DNA of 16,934 nt from CAYTRS01 sp964440305 (GCA_964440305.1 CAYTRS010000014.1:1-16934), one strand, 5' to 3'. Positions 1-9,796 are shown, counted from the stretch's first letter. Translations and numbers: made by a program. Notes: generated by a model not told the origin, from the sequence alone.

Positions 1-1
1 T

Positions 2-928
2 AAAAAAATTATTGTAATTCTCGGACCGACTGCATCCGGAAAATCGGGTGTGGCGATTAGACTTGCCAAAAAATTCGGTGGCGAAGTAATTTCCGCTGAT
101 TCGCGCCAAATTTATCGCGGAATGGACGTCGGCACCGGCAAGGTGCCGATGTTAAAAGTTAAAAGTCAAAAGTCAAAAGTGAAGGAAGATTATTTTATAA
201 GCAATGGGATTAGGCATCATCTTTTGGATATTGTAAGTCCGAAGAAGGAATATAATGTTTCGGATTTTAAGAAAGACTGTGAAAAAGCTATTTCCGATAT
301 TTTGATCCGCGGGAAATTGCCGATAATCTGCGGAGGAACCGGATTTTGGATTAAAGCGGTTGTGGACAATGTTTCTTTTCCGGAAGTCGCACCCGATCCG
401 GTGTTACGTAACAAGTTACGTAACAAGCCTGCGGAAAAATTATTTGCGATGCTTCAAAAATTGGATCACGAAAGAGCAAAGAATATTGATCCGAAAAATA
501 AAGTCAGGCTCATCAGAGCAATTGAGATAGCCACAGCTTTGGGCAAGGTGCCAAAATTGAATTATGAATCAAGAATTATGAATTATGAATTTCTACAAAT
601 AGGTATAGTAACCTCAAAAGAAAAATTACATAAAAGGATAGAAAAAAGGTTAAAAGAAAGATTTGAAGAAGGGATGATTGAAGAAGTGGAAAAACTTAAA
701 AAAAGCGGACTTAGCTTCAAAAAAATCCAAATTTTCGGACTTGGATATTTTTGGATCCCCTTATATCTCAAAGGAAAGCTAGAAAAAGAAGAGCTGTTTG
801 AGAAAGTGTGCCATGCGGAAAAAGACTACGCCAAACGCCAAATGACATGGTTTTCAAAAAACAAAAGAATACTTTGGCTCAAAAACTACAAGGAAATAGA
901 AAAAGAAACAGGAAATTTTTTAAGTTAA
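2..928 (+). CDS. miaA: tRNA dimethylallyltransferase MiaA, 5' end cut by window
   Basis: Transfers a dimethylallyl group to the N6 of A37 in tRNAs that read UNN codons. The frame is open from base 2, so the true start lies upstream. The P-loop GPTASGKS (bases 23-46) precedes the GTG at 50, so that GTG is not the start. Family motifs follow in order: SADSRQIYRGMDVGTGK, HHLLDIVSP, CGGTGFWIKAV and the late RLIRAIEIATALG helix. The gene ends in TAA. Two stretches look repeat-derived: bases 151-183 (a repeated AAAAGTCA-like phrase, read KVKSQKSKVK), inserted before the HHLLD block, and 555-590 (repeated AATTATGAAT). Bases 405-428 are two copies of a 12-bp unit read LRNK-LRNK. All keep the frame. 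Identity is firm; whether the insertions affect activity is unknown. Confidence 0.96.
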   Translation, partial: KKIIVILGPTASGKSGVAIRLAKKFGGEVISADSRQIYRGMDVGTGKVPMLKVKSQKSKVKEDYFISNGIRHHLLDIVSPKKEYNVSDFKKDCEKAISDILIRGKLPIICGGTGFWIKAVVDNVSFPEVAPDPVLRNKLRNKPAEKLFAMLQKLDHERAKNIDPKNKVRLIRAIEIATALGKVPKLNYESRIMNYEFLQIGIVTSKEKLHKRIEKRLKERFEEGMIEEVEKLKKSGLSFKKIQIFGLGYFWIPLYLKGKLEKEELFEKVCHAEKDYAKRQMTWFSKNKRILWLKNYKEIEKETGNFLS

Positions 929-952
929 TTTATTAAACACGTAATTACATAT

Positions 953-978
953 AAAAAACACCCTGCAAGAACAGGGTG
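953..978 (-). terminator. Intrinsic terminator of the unknown leftward gene
   Basis: On the minus strand the stem CACCCTG / CAGGGTG with a 6-nt loop is followed directly by six T. It lies about 30 nt past the TAA of the gene that ends at 1011. It also separates that gene from the convergent miaA. Confidence 0.85.
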
Positions 979-1010
979 CTAAATTACCAATTATTTACAC
1001 TTCTAGTATA

Positions 1011-1757
1011 TTACTTCTTTGCTTTCCCTGGAATTTCAAAAGTCATAATGGGATTATATACAATAGTTTTTTCAGGTTCATCGGTTCCTGCACATGCTCT
1101 TTCCTCTATTTCAATAAAATTACTTATTTCTCCACTTTCAAATAAAGGTAGACATTCTTTTAAAATATCATGAATGTCCTCATATTCCCTCTTATTACAC
1201 ATTTCACATATTCCTTCTATCTTAATTATTCCATCACTTTTTATTAATGAAAGACGACTAATTATCTGTTCTTCCGAGTCAAGAATGCTACCATAGTTAT
1301 TTCTTCCCGCCAAAGGTTTATCTAATCTAGACTCGGGAAACTTGTCTAAAAAATATTTAATAGTCTCTTCGGCATGATCTATAGATAATGTATCTTGATG
1401 CATAGGAATAAACAATTTTCTTTTCAACCCATTTTTCGCCTCTTCATATATTTTTTTATCAGCAAACTCGGATCCAAAAATAACTATATCATGTCCATAT
1501 TTCTTTTTTCTTTCTTCATATTCTCTTTTTGCCAGCTCAATCAGCATATCTCTCTTTTCTTTCTTAATTGTATCCTGATCTTTATGAATACCAACAACCC
1601 TATCTCCGGTTTTTTTAAAATACCTTTCTGTTTCTTCTCTGGCTTCTTCGCGTGTTTTTACACCCGCTGCCTTTTTTGCTTTTTCTAGTTGTTTCTCTGT
1701 TTTAATTTTTAAATCCTCTTCCTTATAAGCCAGATTTTCCGAGTTGAATTTTTCCAT
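1011..1757 (-). CDS. Unknown soluble 248-aa protein
   Basis: I do not recognise a family. The first ~88 residues are highly charged and rich in E, K and R, likely helical or coiled coil. A more globular part follows (HDIVIFGSEF at 89-98, KLFIPMHQDTLS at 114-125). A C-x2-C pair (C184, C187) could bind metal but has no visible partner pair. There is no signal peptide or membrane segment. The ATG at 1757 follows an AAGGGG ribosome site at good spacing, which supports the start. The gene is monocistronic, with its own terminator and a promoter-like sequence at 1823-1853 whose spacer holds ten G in a row. Coding is well supported; function is unknown. Confidence 0.85.
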   Translation of the reverse strand: MEKFNSENLAYKEEDLKIKTEKQLEKAKKAAGVKTREEAREETERYFKKTGDRVVGIHKDQDTIKKEKRDMLIELAKREYEERKKKYGHDIVIFGSEFADKKIYEEAKNGLKRKLFIPMHQDTLSIDHAEETIKYFLDKFPESRLDKPLAGRNNYGSILDSEEQIISRLSLIKSDGIIKIEGICEMCNKREYEDIHDILKECLPLFESGEISNFIEIEERACAGTDEPEKTIVYNPIMTFEIPGKAKK

Positions 1758-1822
1758 ATTGTTTTACCCCTTTTTATGTTAATTTTTAAGTAAATGTTTA
1801 TATAAACCAAAGAACTGCCTTA

Positions 1823-1853
1823 ATTTTACCCCCCCCCCAAGCACTCCTGTCAA
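1823..1853 (-). promoter_or_regulatory. Promoter with homopolymeric G10 spacer
   Basis: On the minus strand a perfect -35 TTGACA (1848-1853) and a -10 TAAAAT (1823-1828) are 19 nt apart. Ten of those 19 nt are an uninterrupted G run (C run 1829-1838 on +). The predicted transcript would start near 1816, leaving a 5' UTR of about 58 nt with an AAGGGG ribosome site before the ATG at 1757. Loss of one or two G would bring the spacer to 18 or 17 nt. Confidence 0.55.
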
Positions 1854-1966
1854 ATTGCCTAAAATTAACCATTATCCCCACCCCAAAATTTATAATTTTT
1901 GAAAGGGCTTAAGGAACCTAGTACCTCTGAAGTGACTAAGTCCCAAATTGCCTTATTTTCAAAACA

Positions 1967-2003
1967 ACACTCCTTTTTCTTGCTATAGCATAAAAAGAAG
2001 TGT
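1967..2003. repeat. 37-bp imperfect palindrome
   Basis: ACACT...AGTGT arms flank CCTTTTT/AAAAAGA and a central perfect TGCTATAGCA. The arms pair with only a few mismatches. It lies in the 1758-2190 gap and could be an RNA hairpin or a protein site. No adjacent U-run makes it a clear terminator. Confidence 0.5.
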
Positions 2004-2021
2004 GAATTTTAAGTTTAAAAA

Positions 2022-2055
2022 ACTAGAATTTTATGCCATGACAATAATTTCTAGT
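2022..2055. repeat. Inverted repeat ACTAGAA/TTCTAGT
   Basis: A 7-bp perfect stem encloses a 20-nt A/T-rich loop, with further partial pairing inside. It is followed by ATTTTT on the + strand. It is the second of three hairpin-forming elements in this gap. Confidence 0.4.
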
Positions 2056-2122
2056 ATTTTTAGATAGACCCAAATATTGCAACAGTAAAGAATGGGACTG
2101 TGAATTTTGGCCCAGATTCAAT

Positions 2123-2151
2123 AAAAGCATCTCGTTTCCAAGATGCTTTTT
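2123..2151. terminator. Bidirectional hairpin terminator
   Basis: AAAAGCATCT / AGATGCTTTT forms a 10-bp stem with an 8-nt loop. It has A and T runs at its base, so it can work in either direction. It lies about 40 nt past the stop of the MraZ-like gene, which it most likely ends. Apart from this element, the promoter at 1823-1853 and the two inverted repeats, I see no gene in 1758-2190. Confidence 0.7.
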
Positions 2152-2190
2152 GCACTAGCACTACTGCCCTATTTTTCCGTTATATTTTGG

Positions 2191-2487
2191 CTATTTTCTG
2201 GGAAAGATTTTAAAACAGTCATCCTTAAAGACGATTTTTACTTTTTTCCCGAAAAAAAACGATTCTGAACTTCTCAAGCTCTTGGGAATGGTAATTCTTC
2301 TCACTCCCGCATTGGACACGCTTAATTTTCTTTTAATTGTCCCGGCCTGCGGATTTTGGAATATTCTTAGGCCTCCTTTATAATCTTCCCTTAAAAAAAC
2401 ATTTTCAGAAACTTTTTCGATTTCAACAGGCAAATACAAGCGCCACTTAGAGTCAACATGACTATCAATACCGTCATTATAATCCAT
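2191..2487 (-). CDS. MraZ/AbrB-like double-psi barrel regulator
   Basis: A 98-aa protein with two sequence-related halves of the SpoVT/AbrB type: VDSKWRLYLPVEI (11-23) and VRRITIPKSLRSS (62-74). Both match the swapped-hairpin core seen twice in MraZ, a DNA-binding repressor of division genes. It is shorter than normal MraZ (about 140 aa) and no mraW/dcw genes adjoin it, so I call it MraZ/AbrB-like only. The ATG at 2487 is preferred over the in-frame TTG at 2493, because AGGAGG sits 7 nt before the ATG but only 1 nt before the TTG. It has its own consensus promoter (2528-2556) just after the ABC permease gene. Target genes are unknown; autoregulation is possible. Confidence 0.75.
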   Translation of the reverse strand: MDYNDGIDSHVDSKWRLYLPVEIEKVSENVFLREDYKGGLRIFQNPQAGTIKRKLSVSNAGVRRITIPKSLRSSESFFFGKKVKIVFKDDCFKIFPRK

Positions 2488-2527
2488 GGCCAACCCTCCT
2501 TTTAAATTTATAATAAGAACAAATTTG

Positions 2528-2556
2528 ATATTAAGAAATGTTCAGATCTTTGTCAA
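2528..2556 (-). promoter_or_regulatory. Sigma70-type promoter of the MraZ-like gene
   Basis: A perfect -35 TTGACA (2551-2556), a 17-nt spacer and -10 TAATAT (2528-2533). The predicted start is near 2521, giving a leader of about 33 nt that contains a strong AGGAGG site. Confidence 0.7.
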
Positions 2557-2570
2557 GCAAAGCAAGCGAC

Positions 2571-3827
2571 CTATTCTTTCCTCAATGCTTCCATCGGACT
2601 CATTTTGGAAGCTTTAAGTGCCGGATAAATTCCAAAAATAATTCCGACTAAGGCCGAAAAGCCGAATCCCAGAAGAATTGACTGCCAAGTAACCGAAAAA
2701 GCGATTGGAAATCCCAGCTCCCCTGAAACAATTTCAGCAACTTGTGAAATTCCAAAGCCAGCAAAAACTCCGATAATTCCTCCAAGGAAAGTGAGAAAAA
2801 CCGCTTCCAGCATAAATTGGGAAAGAAGGCTGGAGTTTTTCGCCCCCACAGATTTGCGTAGCCCTATTTCAAATGTCCTTTCCGTCACCGCCACATACAT
2901 CACATTCATAATCCCCACTCCCCCGACAATGAGCGAAATGGAAGTAAGCGCCAGAAGCAAGGCGTTAACCACAAAAAATACTTGGTCTAAAATATCTTTG
3001 ATTTCTTTGATTGAATTTACCGCAAAGTCGTCTTCATCCGGATCGGTAATGTCATGCTGATCCCTCATTACACCGGTCGCTTCCAAAACCGCAAGTTCAA
3101 CTTTATTTTGATCCTTGAGCTGAAAGACGGCAAATTGGATATGATCAATTCCTAAAACTTTCTTTTGGAGAGTCCGCAAGGGCATATAAATTGCGCTGTC
3201 CATATCAAAAAATCCAGTAACTCCCCTTTCTTTTTCCACTCCGACAACCTCAAAATTCTGTCCCTTTATTTTTATATTTTCGCCAATTGCTTTGTTTTCT
3301 CCAAACAAGTCTCTTTTTATTTTGCTTCCCAAAACTACAACTTGGCGAAGTTTTTTGTCGTCATCTTCCGTATATATCCGCCCGGTTTCGATTTCCCCTT
3401 TCTTGTCAACTTCAAACATTCCCGATGTTGCTCCAAAAATCATCACTTGCTTGTTTTCGCTCCTAAAACTAACCACTTGCTGTCCTATTGAAGCCGCATA
3501 CCAATCATCGATATTGGAAAGCTTTGCCACAGCTTCCGCGTCTTCTAATTTCAAGGTAGTGATTTGCGTCCCTCCTACTTGACTGGTCGCGTTTTGCGAA
3601 GAGGTCTTGCTTACTGCCGGAACTTTTACTTCAATTTGAATTATATCGGTTCCAAATGCTTCCACCTGTCCCACAACATAACCTTTCACTCCTTCTCCGA
3701 GTGAAAGCACAATAATCACCGAAGCTACTCCGATTACAATTCCCAAAAGCGAAAGAAGGGTTCTTCCAATGCTCGCTTCAAGGCTTCTAAGAGCCAGCTT
3801 TATCGATATAATCAGCTCGTTTATCAT
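2571..3827 (-). CDS. ABC transporter permease, MacB/FtsX family (second copy)
   Basis: Membrane subunit of a type VII (MacB/LolCDE-like) ABC exporter, 418 aa, the usual length for a stand-alone permease. Order: short cytoplasmic N-terminus, TM1 (about 24-44, LGIVIGVASVIIVLSLG), a large extracytoplasmic MacB-PCD domain (about 45-280), then three C-terminal TM segments. The family motif SLIVGGVGIMNVMYV is followed by the cytoplasmic coupling segment ERTFEIGLRKSVGAK. It ends LKASKMSPMEALRKE, as in the family. It is a diverged paralogue of the gene just upstream; the two probably form a heterodimer served by the single ATPase. No clear ribosome site precedes the ATG. The 111-bp A/T-rich gap before it has no terminator, so co-transcription is likely. 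Confidence 0.93.
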   Translation of the reverse strand: MINELIISIKLALRSLEASIGRTLLSLLGIVIGVASVIIVLSLGEGVKGYVVGQVEAFGTDIIQIEVKVPAVSKTSSQNATSQVGGTQITTLKLEDAEAVAKLSNIDDWYAASIGQQVVSFRSENKQVMIFGATSGMFEVDKKGEIETGRIYTEDDDKKLRQVVVLGSKIKRDLFGENKAIGENIKIKGQNFEVVGVEKERGVTGFFDMDSAIYMPLRTLQKKVLGIDHIQFAVFQLKDQNKVELAVLEATGVMRDQHDITDPDEDDFAVNSIKEIKDILDQVFFVVNALLLALTSISLIVGGVGIMNVMYVAVTERTFEIGLRKSVGAKNSSLLSQFMLEAVFLTFLGGIIGVFAGFGISQVAEIVSGELGFPIAFSVTWQSILLGFGFSALVGIIFGIYPALKASKMSPMEALRKE

Positions 3828-3938
3828 AATAGCAATACAAATATATGTTCTTAATTCAAAATGTAAAAATTTAAAAAATAAAAGTATACTATGGAATGTT
3901 AAAATTTTTAATTTTTATTTGTCATTTTGCATTTAATG

Positions 3939-5186
3939 TTATTCGTATCTCAACGCTTCCATTGGACTAATCCTTGAAGCTTTACGGGCAGGATAAAAGC
4001 CAAAAACTATTCCGATTAAAATTGAAACTGCAGCTGCCACCAAAATAGATTGCCAAGAAATGAGAAACGGCCAATTATATCCCAGCGCTTTGATTATAAC
4101 CGATGCTAAAAATGCAAAGGCAATCCCCAAAATTATTCCAATAACTCCTCCTAAAAAAGAAATTGAGGCGGATTCAATCAAAAACTGCGAAGTGATGTCG
4201 CTGCTTTTCGCTCCCATGGCCTTGCGAAGCCCAATTTCCCGAATGCGCTGGTTGACAACAATTAGCATCGTATTCATAATCCCCACCCCCCCGACAATGA
4301 GCGAAACAGTTCCAATTGCCAGGAGAAAATAGCGGAGGACATTTGTGATATTTTGAATCATTTCCAAGGCAGATGCTTGGTCGCGTACGGAAAAATCATC
4401 TTTTGAAGGATCGTCAATGTCGTGCCTTTCGCGAAGAGTGGCTTTGGCATTGGCAATTGCCGAAGGAATAAGTTCTGCCGCTTTGACTTTAAGGCGTATA
4501 AATCCCAAATGATCTATTCCGAGGATAATTTTTTGAGCAGTTTTTAGAGGTATAAAGACCGTATCGTCCTGGCTGGACGCCCCGAAAGCCGCCGAGCCTC
4601 TTTTTTCAAGAATTCCGACAACGGTAAAATTTTGATCTTTTATTTTTATTTTTTTATTCAAAGGATTTTCCGAGCCGAATAAGTCTCCGGCGGCATTGCT
4701 TCCCAAAACTGCTATCCGCGACATGTTCGTTTCTTCTTCCACAGTGAAAAAGCGCCCTTCTGAAACTTCCGTATTTTCAACATTGATATAGCTTGCAGTT
4801 GTTCCCGTAAAAGATAGGGCAAGCTCATTGCCGCTATAGGAAATCGTTTCTGTTCCTATTGCATATCCGGCCCCGTCTTCAACTTCCGGCACCTCATTTC
4901 CGTTCCTTAAGGCGACTAAATCATTATATTTCAGGGTTTTCGTTATTATTCCCATTGCCGAAGCCGGAGGTCCATTTTCATCCGACGCCCCCGGCAGAAT
5001 TCCAATCAAATTTGATCCGATTCCTTTGACCTGGTCAACTATCATAAATTGGGCGGATTGGCCGATCGCCATAATCAAAATCACCGAAGCCACTCCAATC
5101 ACAATCCCCAAAATTGTCAAAAAAGAGCGGAATTTAGAAGAAAGAATATTTTTATAGGAAACTTTAATGGGAACAAGAAAGTTCAT
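3939..5186 (-). CDS. ABC transporter permease, MacB/FtsX family (first copy)
   Basis: A 415-aa permease with the same plan as its downstream paralogue: TM1 LGIVIGVASVILIMAIG, an extracytoplasmic domain with a MacB-type core (KIKIKDQNFTVVGILEKRG, LGIDHLGFIRLKV), and three C-terminal TMs containing SLIVGGVGIMNTMLIVV and REIGLRKAMGAK. It ends ARKASRISPMEALRYE. The two copies agree strongly at both membrane ends and in the QNFxVVG and LGIDH segments, but differ in the outer tip of the large domain, which suggests specialised partners in a heterodimer. It lies between the ATPase gene and the second permease in one leftward operon. The ATG at 5186 has no recognisable ribosome site. Substrate cannot be told; relatives export lipoproteins, peptides or macrolides. 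Confidence 0.93.
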   Translation of the reverse strand: MNFLVPIKVSYKNILSSKFRSFLTILGIVIGVASVILIMAIGQSAQFMIVDQVKGIGSNLIGILPGASDENGPPASAMGIITKTLKYNDLVALRNGNEVPEVEDGAGYAIGTETISYSGNELALSFTGTTASYINVENTEVSEGRFFTVEEETNMSRIAVLGSNAAGDLFGSENPLNKKIKIKDQNFTVVGILEKRGSAAFGASSQDDTVFIPLKTAQKIILGIDHLGFIRLKVKAAELIPSAIANAKATLRERHDIDDPSKDDFSVRDQASALEMIQNITNVLRYFLLAIGTVSLIVGGVGIMNTMLIVVNQRIREIGLRKAMGAKSSDITSQFLIESASISFLGGVIGIILGIAFAFLASVIIKALGYNWPFLISWQSILVAAAVSILIGIVFGFYPARKASRISPMEALRYE

Positions 5187-5192
5187 TCTAAA

Positions 5193-5261
5193 TAAAGTAA
5201 AAAGTTAAAAATAAAAAGTAAAAAACAAAAAAGAAACATTTTACTTTTTACTTTTCTATTT
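5193..5261. repeat. A-rich inverted simple repeat inside the ABC operon
   Basis: The intergenic strip holds AAAGTAAAAAGTTAAAAATAAAAAG on the left and TTTTACTTTTTACTTTTC on the right, so the transcript could fold into a long A-U hairpin. The AAAAGT phrase is the same kind as inside miaA (151-183). No G/C stem makes it a terminator. Confidence 0.5.
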
Positions 5262-5990
5262 TTACTTTAATAATTCTCCGTCTCTGGCAATTTTTCTTTT
5301 TTCAATAAGATGATCGGAAACTATTCCTCCGTCCCTTACTTGGATTATTCTCTTGGCGTGTTCGGCGGTAAAGGTCTCATGAGTGACAAGGATTATCGTA
5401 TGCCCCGCTTCATTGAGTTTTTGAAGTATTTTCATGACTTGTATTCCGGATTTTGAATCCAGATTTCCGGTCGGCTCATCCGCGAAAATAATCTCCGGGT
5501 TATTCACCAGCGCTCGGGCAATCGCCACTCTTTGTTTTTCTCCTCCGGAAAGCTGATTGGAAAGATAGTTGTCGCGATGCTCCATGTTTACAGAGAGGAG
5601 AGCATTGATAACCCTTTTCTGGGATTCTTCTTTGTTTATTTTTCCGCTATAGATGAGCGGGAGCTCGACGTTCTCAAAAACGGAAGTTCTCGGAAGAAGG
5701 TTGAAAGACTGGAAAACAAACCCAACTTTTTCATTCCGGATTTTTGCCAATTCGTCATCGGAGAACTTGCTCGTATTCTTCCCTTCAAAAAAATATTCTC
5801 CTTCGGTAGGTTTGTCTAGAAATCCCAAGATTTGCATCAGAGTTGATTTTCCCGATCCGGAAGGACCCATAATCGCCACGAATTCGCCTTTTTCAATCGA
5901 AAAAGAGACATCGCAAACCGCTTGCGTCTTCACGCCCTCGTTATCATAGGTCTTACAAAGATTCTTTACCTCAATAAGAGAATTTTTCAT
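5262..5990 (-). CDS. ABC transporter ATP-binding protein, MacB/LolD type
   Basis: Energises the exporter formed with the two permeases and the fusion protein. All nucleotide-binding motifs are intact: Walker A GPSGSGKST (42-50), Q-loop Q94, signature LSGGE (147-151), Walker B IIFADEPTGNLD (167-178) and H-loop H204 in VTHE. The closest family is the MacB/LolD/YknY group, where a stand-alone ATPase of 220-245 aa is typical; this one has 242. The ATG at 5990 is preferred over an in-frame TTG at 5999, because it places the first strand (SLIEVKNLCKTY) where relatives have it. Neither has a good ribosome site. It lies between the fusion protein and the first permease. Confidence 0.96.
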   Translation of the reverse strand: MKNSLIEVKNLCKTYDNEGVKTQAVCDVSFSIEKGEFVAIMGPSGSGKSTLMQILGFLDKPTEGEYFFEGKNTSKFSDDELAKIRNEKVGFVFQSFNLLPRTSVFENVELPLIYSGKINKEESQKRVINALLSVNMEHRDNYLSNQLSGGEKQRVAIARALVNNPEIIFADEPTGNLDSKSGIQVMKILQKLNEAGHTIILVTHETFTAEHAKRIIQVRDGGIVSDHLIEKRKIARDGELLK

Positions 5991-6127
5991 AAAAAACAAA
6001 AAGAATTTTGAATTTCGTATCTAGAATTTAGAATGAGAATAAAAAAAAATAAGAAGTTTTGGTGTTTATGTCCTTGCATTCCCTATTCCTATTCTGGGTT
6101 CAAAATGCTAAATTAAAAATTCAAATT

Positions 6128-7126
6128 TTATTTTTCTTCCTTGGAAAATACTACGATTTTATCCCCTTCCTTAAGACCGGAAACAACTTCAATCATTCCC
6201 TCATCTCCTTCAAGGCCGGTTTGCACCTCAACTTTTTTTGTTTCATTTTCGCTTAAAAATATTTCCACCGTCTTTTTTCCGTCTTCTGAAATAATTACCC
6301 TTTCCGGAATTGAAATCACGCTTTTCTTTTCCGCAGTCAAAACGTCAATGTCGCAACTCATTCCGTATTTAAGCCTTGAATCGGGATTTGAAAGCTTGAA
6401 TTCAACCTTGTAATAAACCACGTCCTGAATGACAGTTGCTGCCGGATCAATTTTTGAAATTTCCGCTTCCAGCTCTTCGTCTTGACCCAAAGCGTCAAGA
6501 GTAATTATAGCCTTCTGCCCCAGATGAAGCTTCAAAATATCCGATTCTGGAACATTGGACTCAATTTCAATCTGCGGATTTTTTACGGAAACTACTGTTG
6601 TCCCCGCCAAAGCCACTTCTCCCGCTTCCAAATTCTTGTCTGTCAATATTCCATCAATAGGAGAATAAATAGAAGTATATTTGAGAGCATCGAGAATTTC
6701 CTGCACTGATTTTTCAGCTCGGCGAATTGTGGCTCTTTGAGCTTCCCGCTGATAATCGTTATAGGTTTCGTCCCTTTTTTTATAATCATACAGAGTATTT
6801 CTCTGGACTTTGACATATTCGCGAGCGCCTTGAAGCTGGGAATAAAGCGATCCCTTGTCAATTTCGGCTATTTTATCTCCTTTTTTAATCTCATCTCCGA
6901 CATTGAAATATATCTTGTTCACAATTCCCGCAGTTTTGAAAGAAATGTCTGCTTCTTCGGTTGAAACCACTTCCCCGGTAGCCGAAACTGTCTGAATCAA
7001 ATTGCTTCTTCTTATTTCTTCAACGGTATAATTCACTTTCGGTTCGCGGCTTGCGAAATAAAAAACCGTTCCGGCAATCACCGCAATAATTATTATCCAG
7101 ATTATGATTTTCTTTTTCTTCGACAT
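6128..7126 (-). CDS. Membrane fusion protein (HlyD/MacA/YknX-like) of the ABC exporter
   Basis: Extracytoplasmic adaptor that normally clamps onto a MacB-type permease. The 332 residues show a single N-terminal membrane anchor (7-25), a first lipoyl half (43-90, ATGEVVS then GIVNKIYFNVGDEIKKGDKIAEID), a short helical hairpin (about 92-151), the second lipoyl half (YSPIDGILTDKNLEAGE, 154-170), a beta-barrel (about 185-270) and a membrane-proximal domain ending GLKEGDKIVVF. The hairpin of about 60 residues is much shorter than in MacA or HlyD, whose long hairpins reach TolC. That fits a single-membrane cell, as in Bacillus YknX. It is the first gene of the exporter set. The ATG at 7126 has no clear ribosome site. 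Confidence 0.9.
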   Translation of the reverse strand: MSKKKKIIIWIIIIAVIAGTVFYFASREPKVNYTVEEIRRSNLIQTVSATGEVVSTEEADISFKTAGIVNKIYFNVGDEIKKGDKIAEIDKGSLYSQLQGAREYVKVQRNTLYDYKKRDETYNDYQREAQRATIRRAEKSVQEILDALKYTSIYSPIDGILTDKNLEAGEVALAGTTVVSVKNPQIEIESNVPESDILKLHLGQKAIITLDALGQDEELEAEISKIDPAATVIQDVVYYKVEFKLSNPDSRLKYGMSCDIDVLTAEKKSVISIPERVIISEDGKKTVEIFLSENETKKVEVQTGLEGDEGMIEVVSGLKEGDKIVVFSKEEK

Positions 7127-7145
7127 AAATCGGAGTTATAATATT

Positions 7146-7219
7146 TTTAAAGTTATAAGGCTATAAAGTTTCCTGTAATACTTTTAGTACTTTATAACTT
7201 AATAAACCCGATGAGCTTT
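7146..7219. repeat. Inverted and direct copies of AAGTTATAA
   Basis: The strip between the RNase H-like gene and the fusion-protein gene holds AAGTTATAAGGCTATAAAG, then ACTTTATAACTT, then CTTTATAACTA. The first pair is inverted and could form a 9-bp A-U hairpin. It has the character of the other A/T-rich simple repeats in this window. Confidence 0.45.
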
Positions 7220-7223
7220 ATAA

Positions 7224-7655
7224 CTAAATAAGTCTTGTTTGTTTTTCCTCATTATCAAGTGCTTGGTTCACCAGTTTATCCGCCACTTTATTTCTTTCGC
7301 GGGGAATATGGAAAAAATTTACTTTCTTGAATTCTAACATTAAATTCCAAACTTCCAAAAAATATTTTTGGATATTTTCTTCCTTTACCTTATATCGGTG
7401 ATTGAGTTGTCTTTCTACAAATTCGCTATCCAGAAAACAATCTATTTCAGTTTTTTTTATTCTATCTTTTCCAACAATTTGCTTTATTTTCTTAAGCCCG
7501 AAAATAACCGCCTCGTATTCAGCCTCGTTATTCGTCTTTTGCCCGATATAATGGCCGTATTGCCTGTGAAGGGTTTCAAGGTAGACTCCGATTGCCGCCG
7601 GACCGGGATTGTTCCTGGATCCTCCGTCGGTATACATTGTAATTTTATTACTCAA
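7224..7655 (-). CDS. Ribonuclease HI-like protein
   Basis: Predicted to cleave the RNA strand of RNA-DNA hybrids. The 143 residues carry the full acidic set of the RNase H fold: D10 in YTDGGSRNNPGPA, E44 in NNEAEYEAV, D76 in FLDSEFV and D126 in NKVADKLVNQAL. It resembles the short bacterial/archaeal reverse-transcriptase-type RNase HI group, which lacks the basic handle loop of E. coli RnhA. I place the start at TTG 7655 because it supplies the first beta strand (KITMYTD); the ATG at 7637 would leave only three residues before the catalytic D. No ribosome site is visible for either. The gene lies between gyrB and the exporter genes. TAG stop. Confidence 0.88.
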   Translation of the reverse strand: MSNKITMYTDGGSRNNPGPAAIGVYLETLHRQYGHYIGQKTNNEAEYEAVIFGLKKIKQIVGKDRIKKTEIDCFLDSEFVERQLNHRYKVKEENIQKYFLEVWNLMLEFKKVNFFHIPRERNKVADKLVNQALDNEEKQTRLI

Positions 7656-7772
7656 TTTTATAATTTTTAAATTTTATAATTTTTAAATAATTTTCTAATG
7701 CTTAAATGTTTAAGAAATTAAAGTATTTAGATTTATTTATAAAATTAAAAATTGGAAATTAAAAATTACAGA

Positions 7773-9764
<1,992 letters not shown>

Positions 9765-9796
9765 AATCTTTAGCGTGTAAATCAAGTTAGATTAAA

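Noticed and set aside
1829..1838. The C10 run as a sequencing or assembly error
   Set aside because: Length errors are possible, but a run of this order is still present between well-formed promoter boxes. Kept as a finding, with read-level checking.
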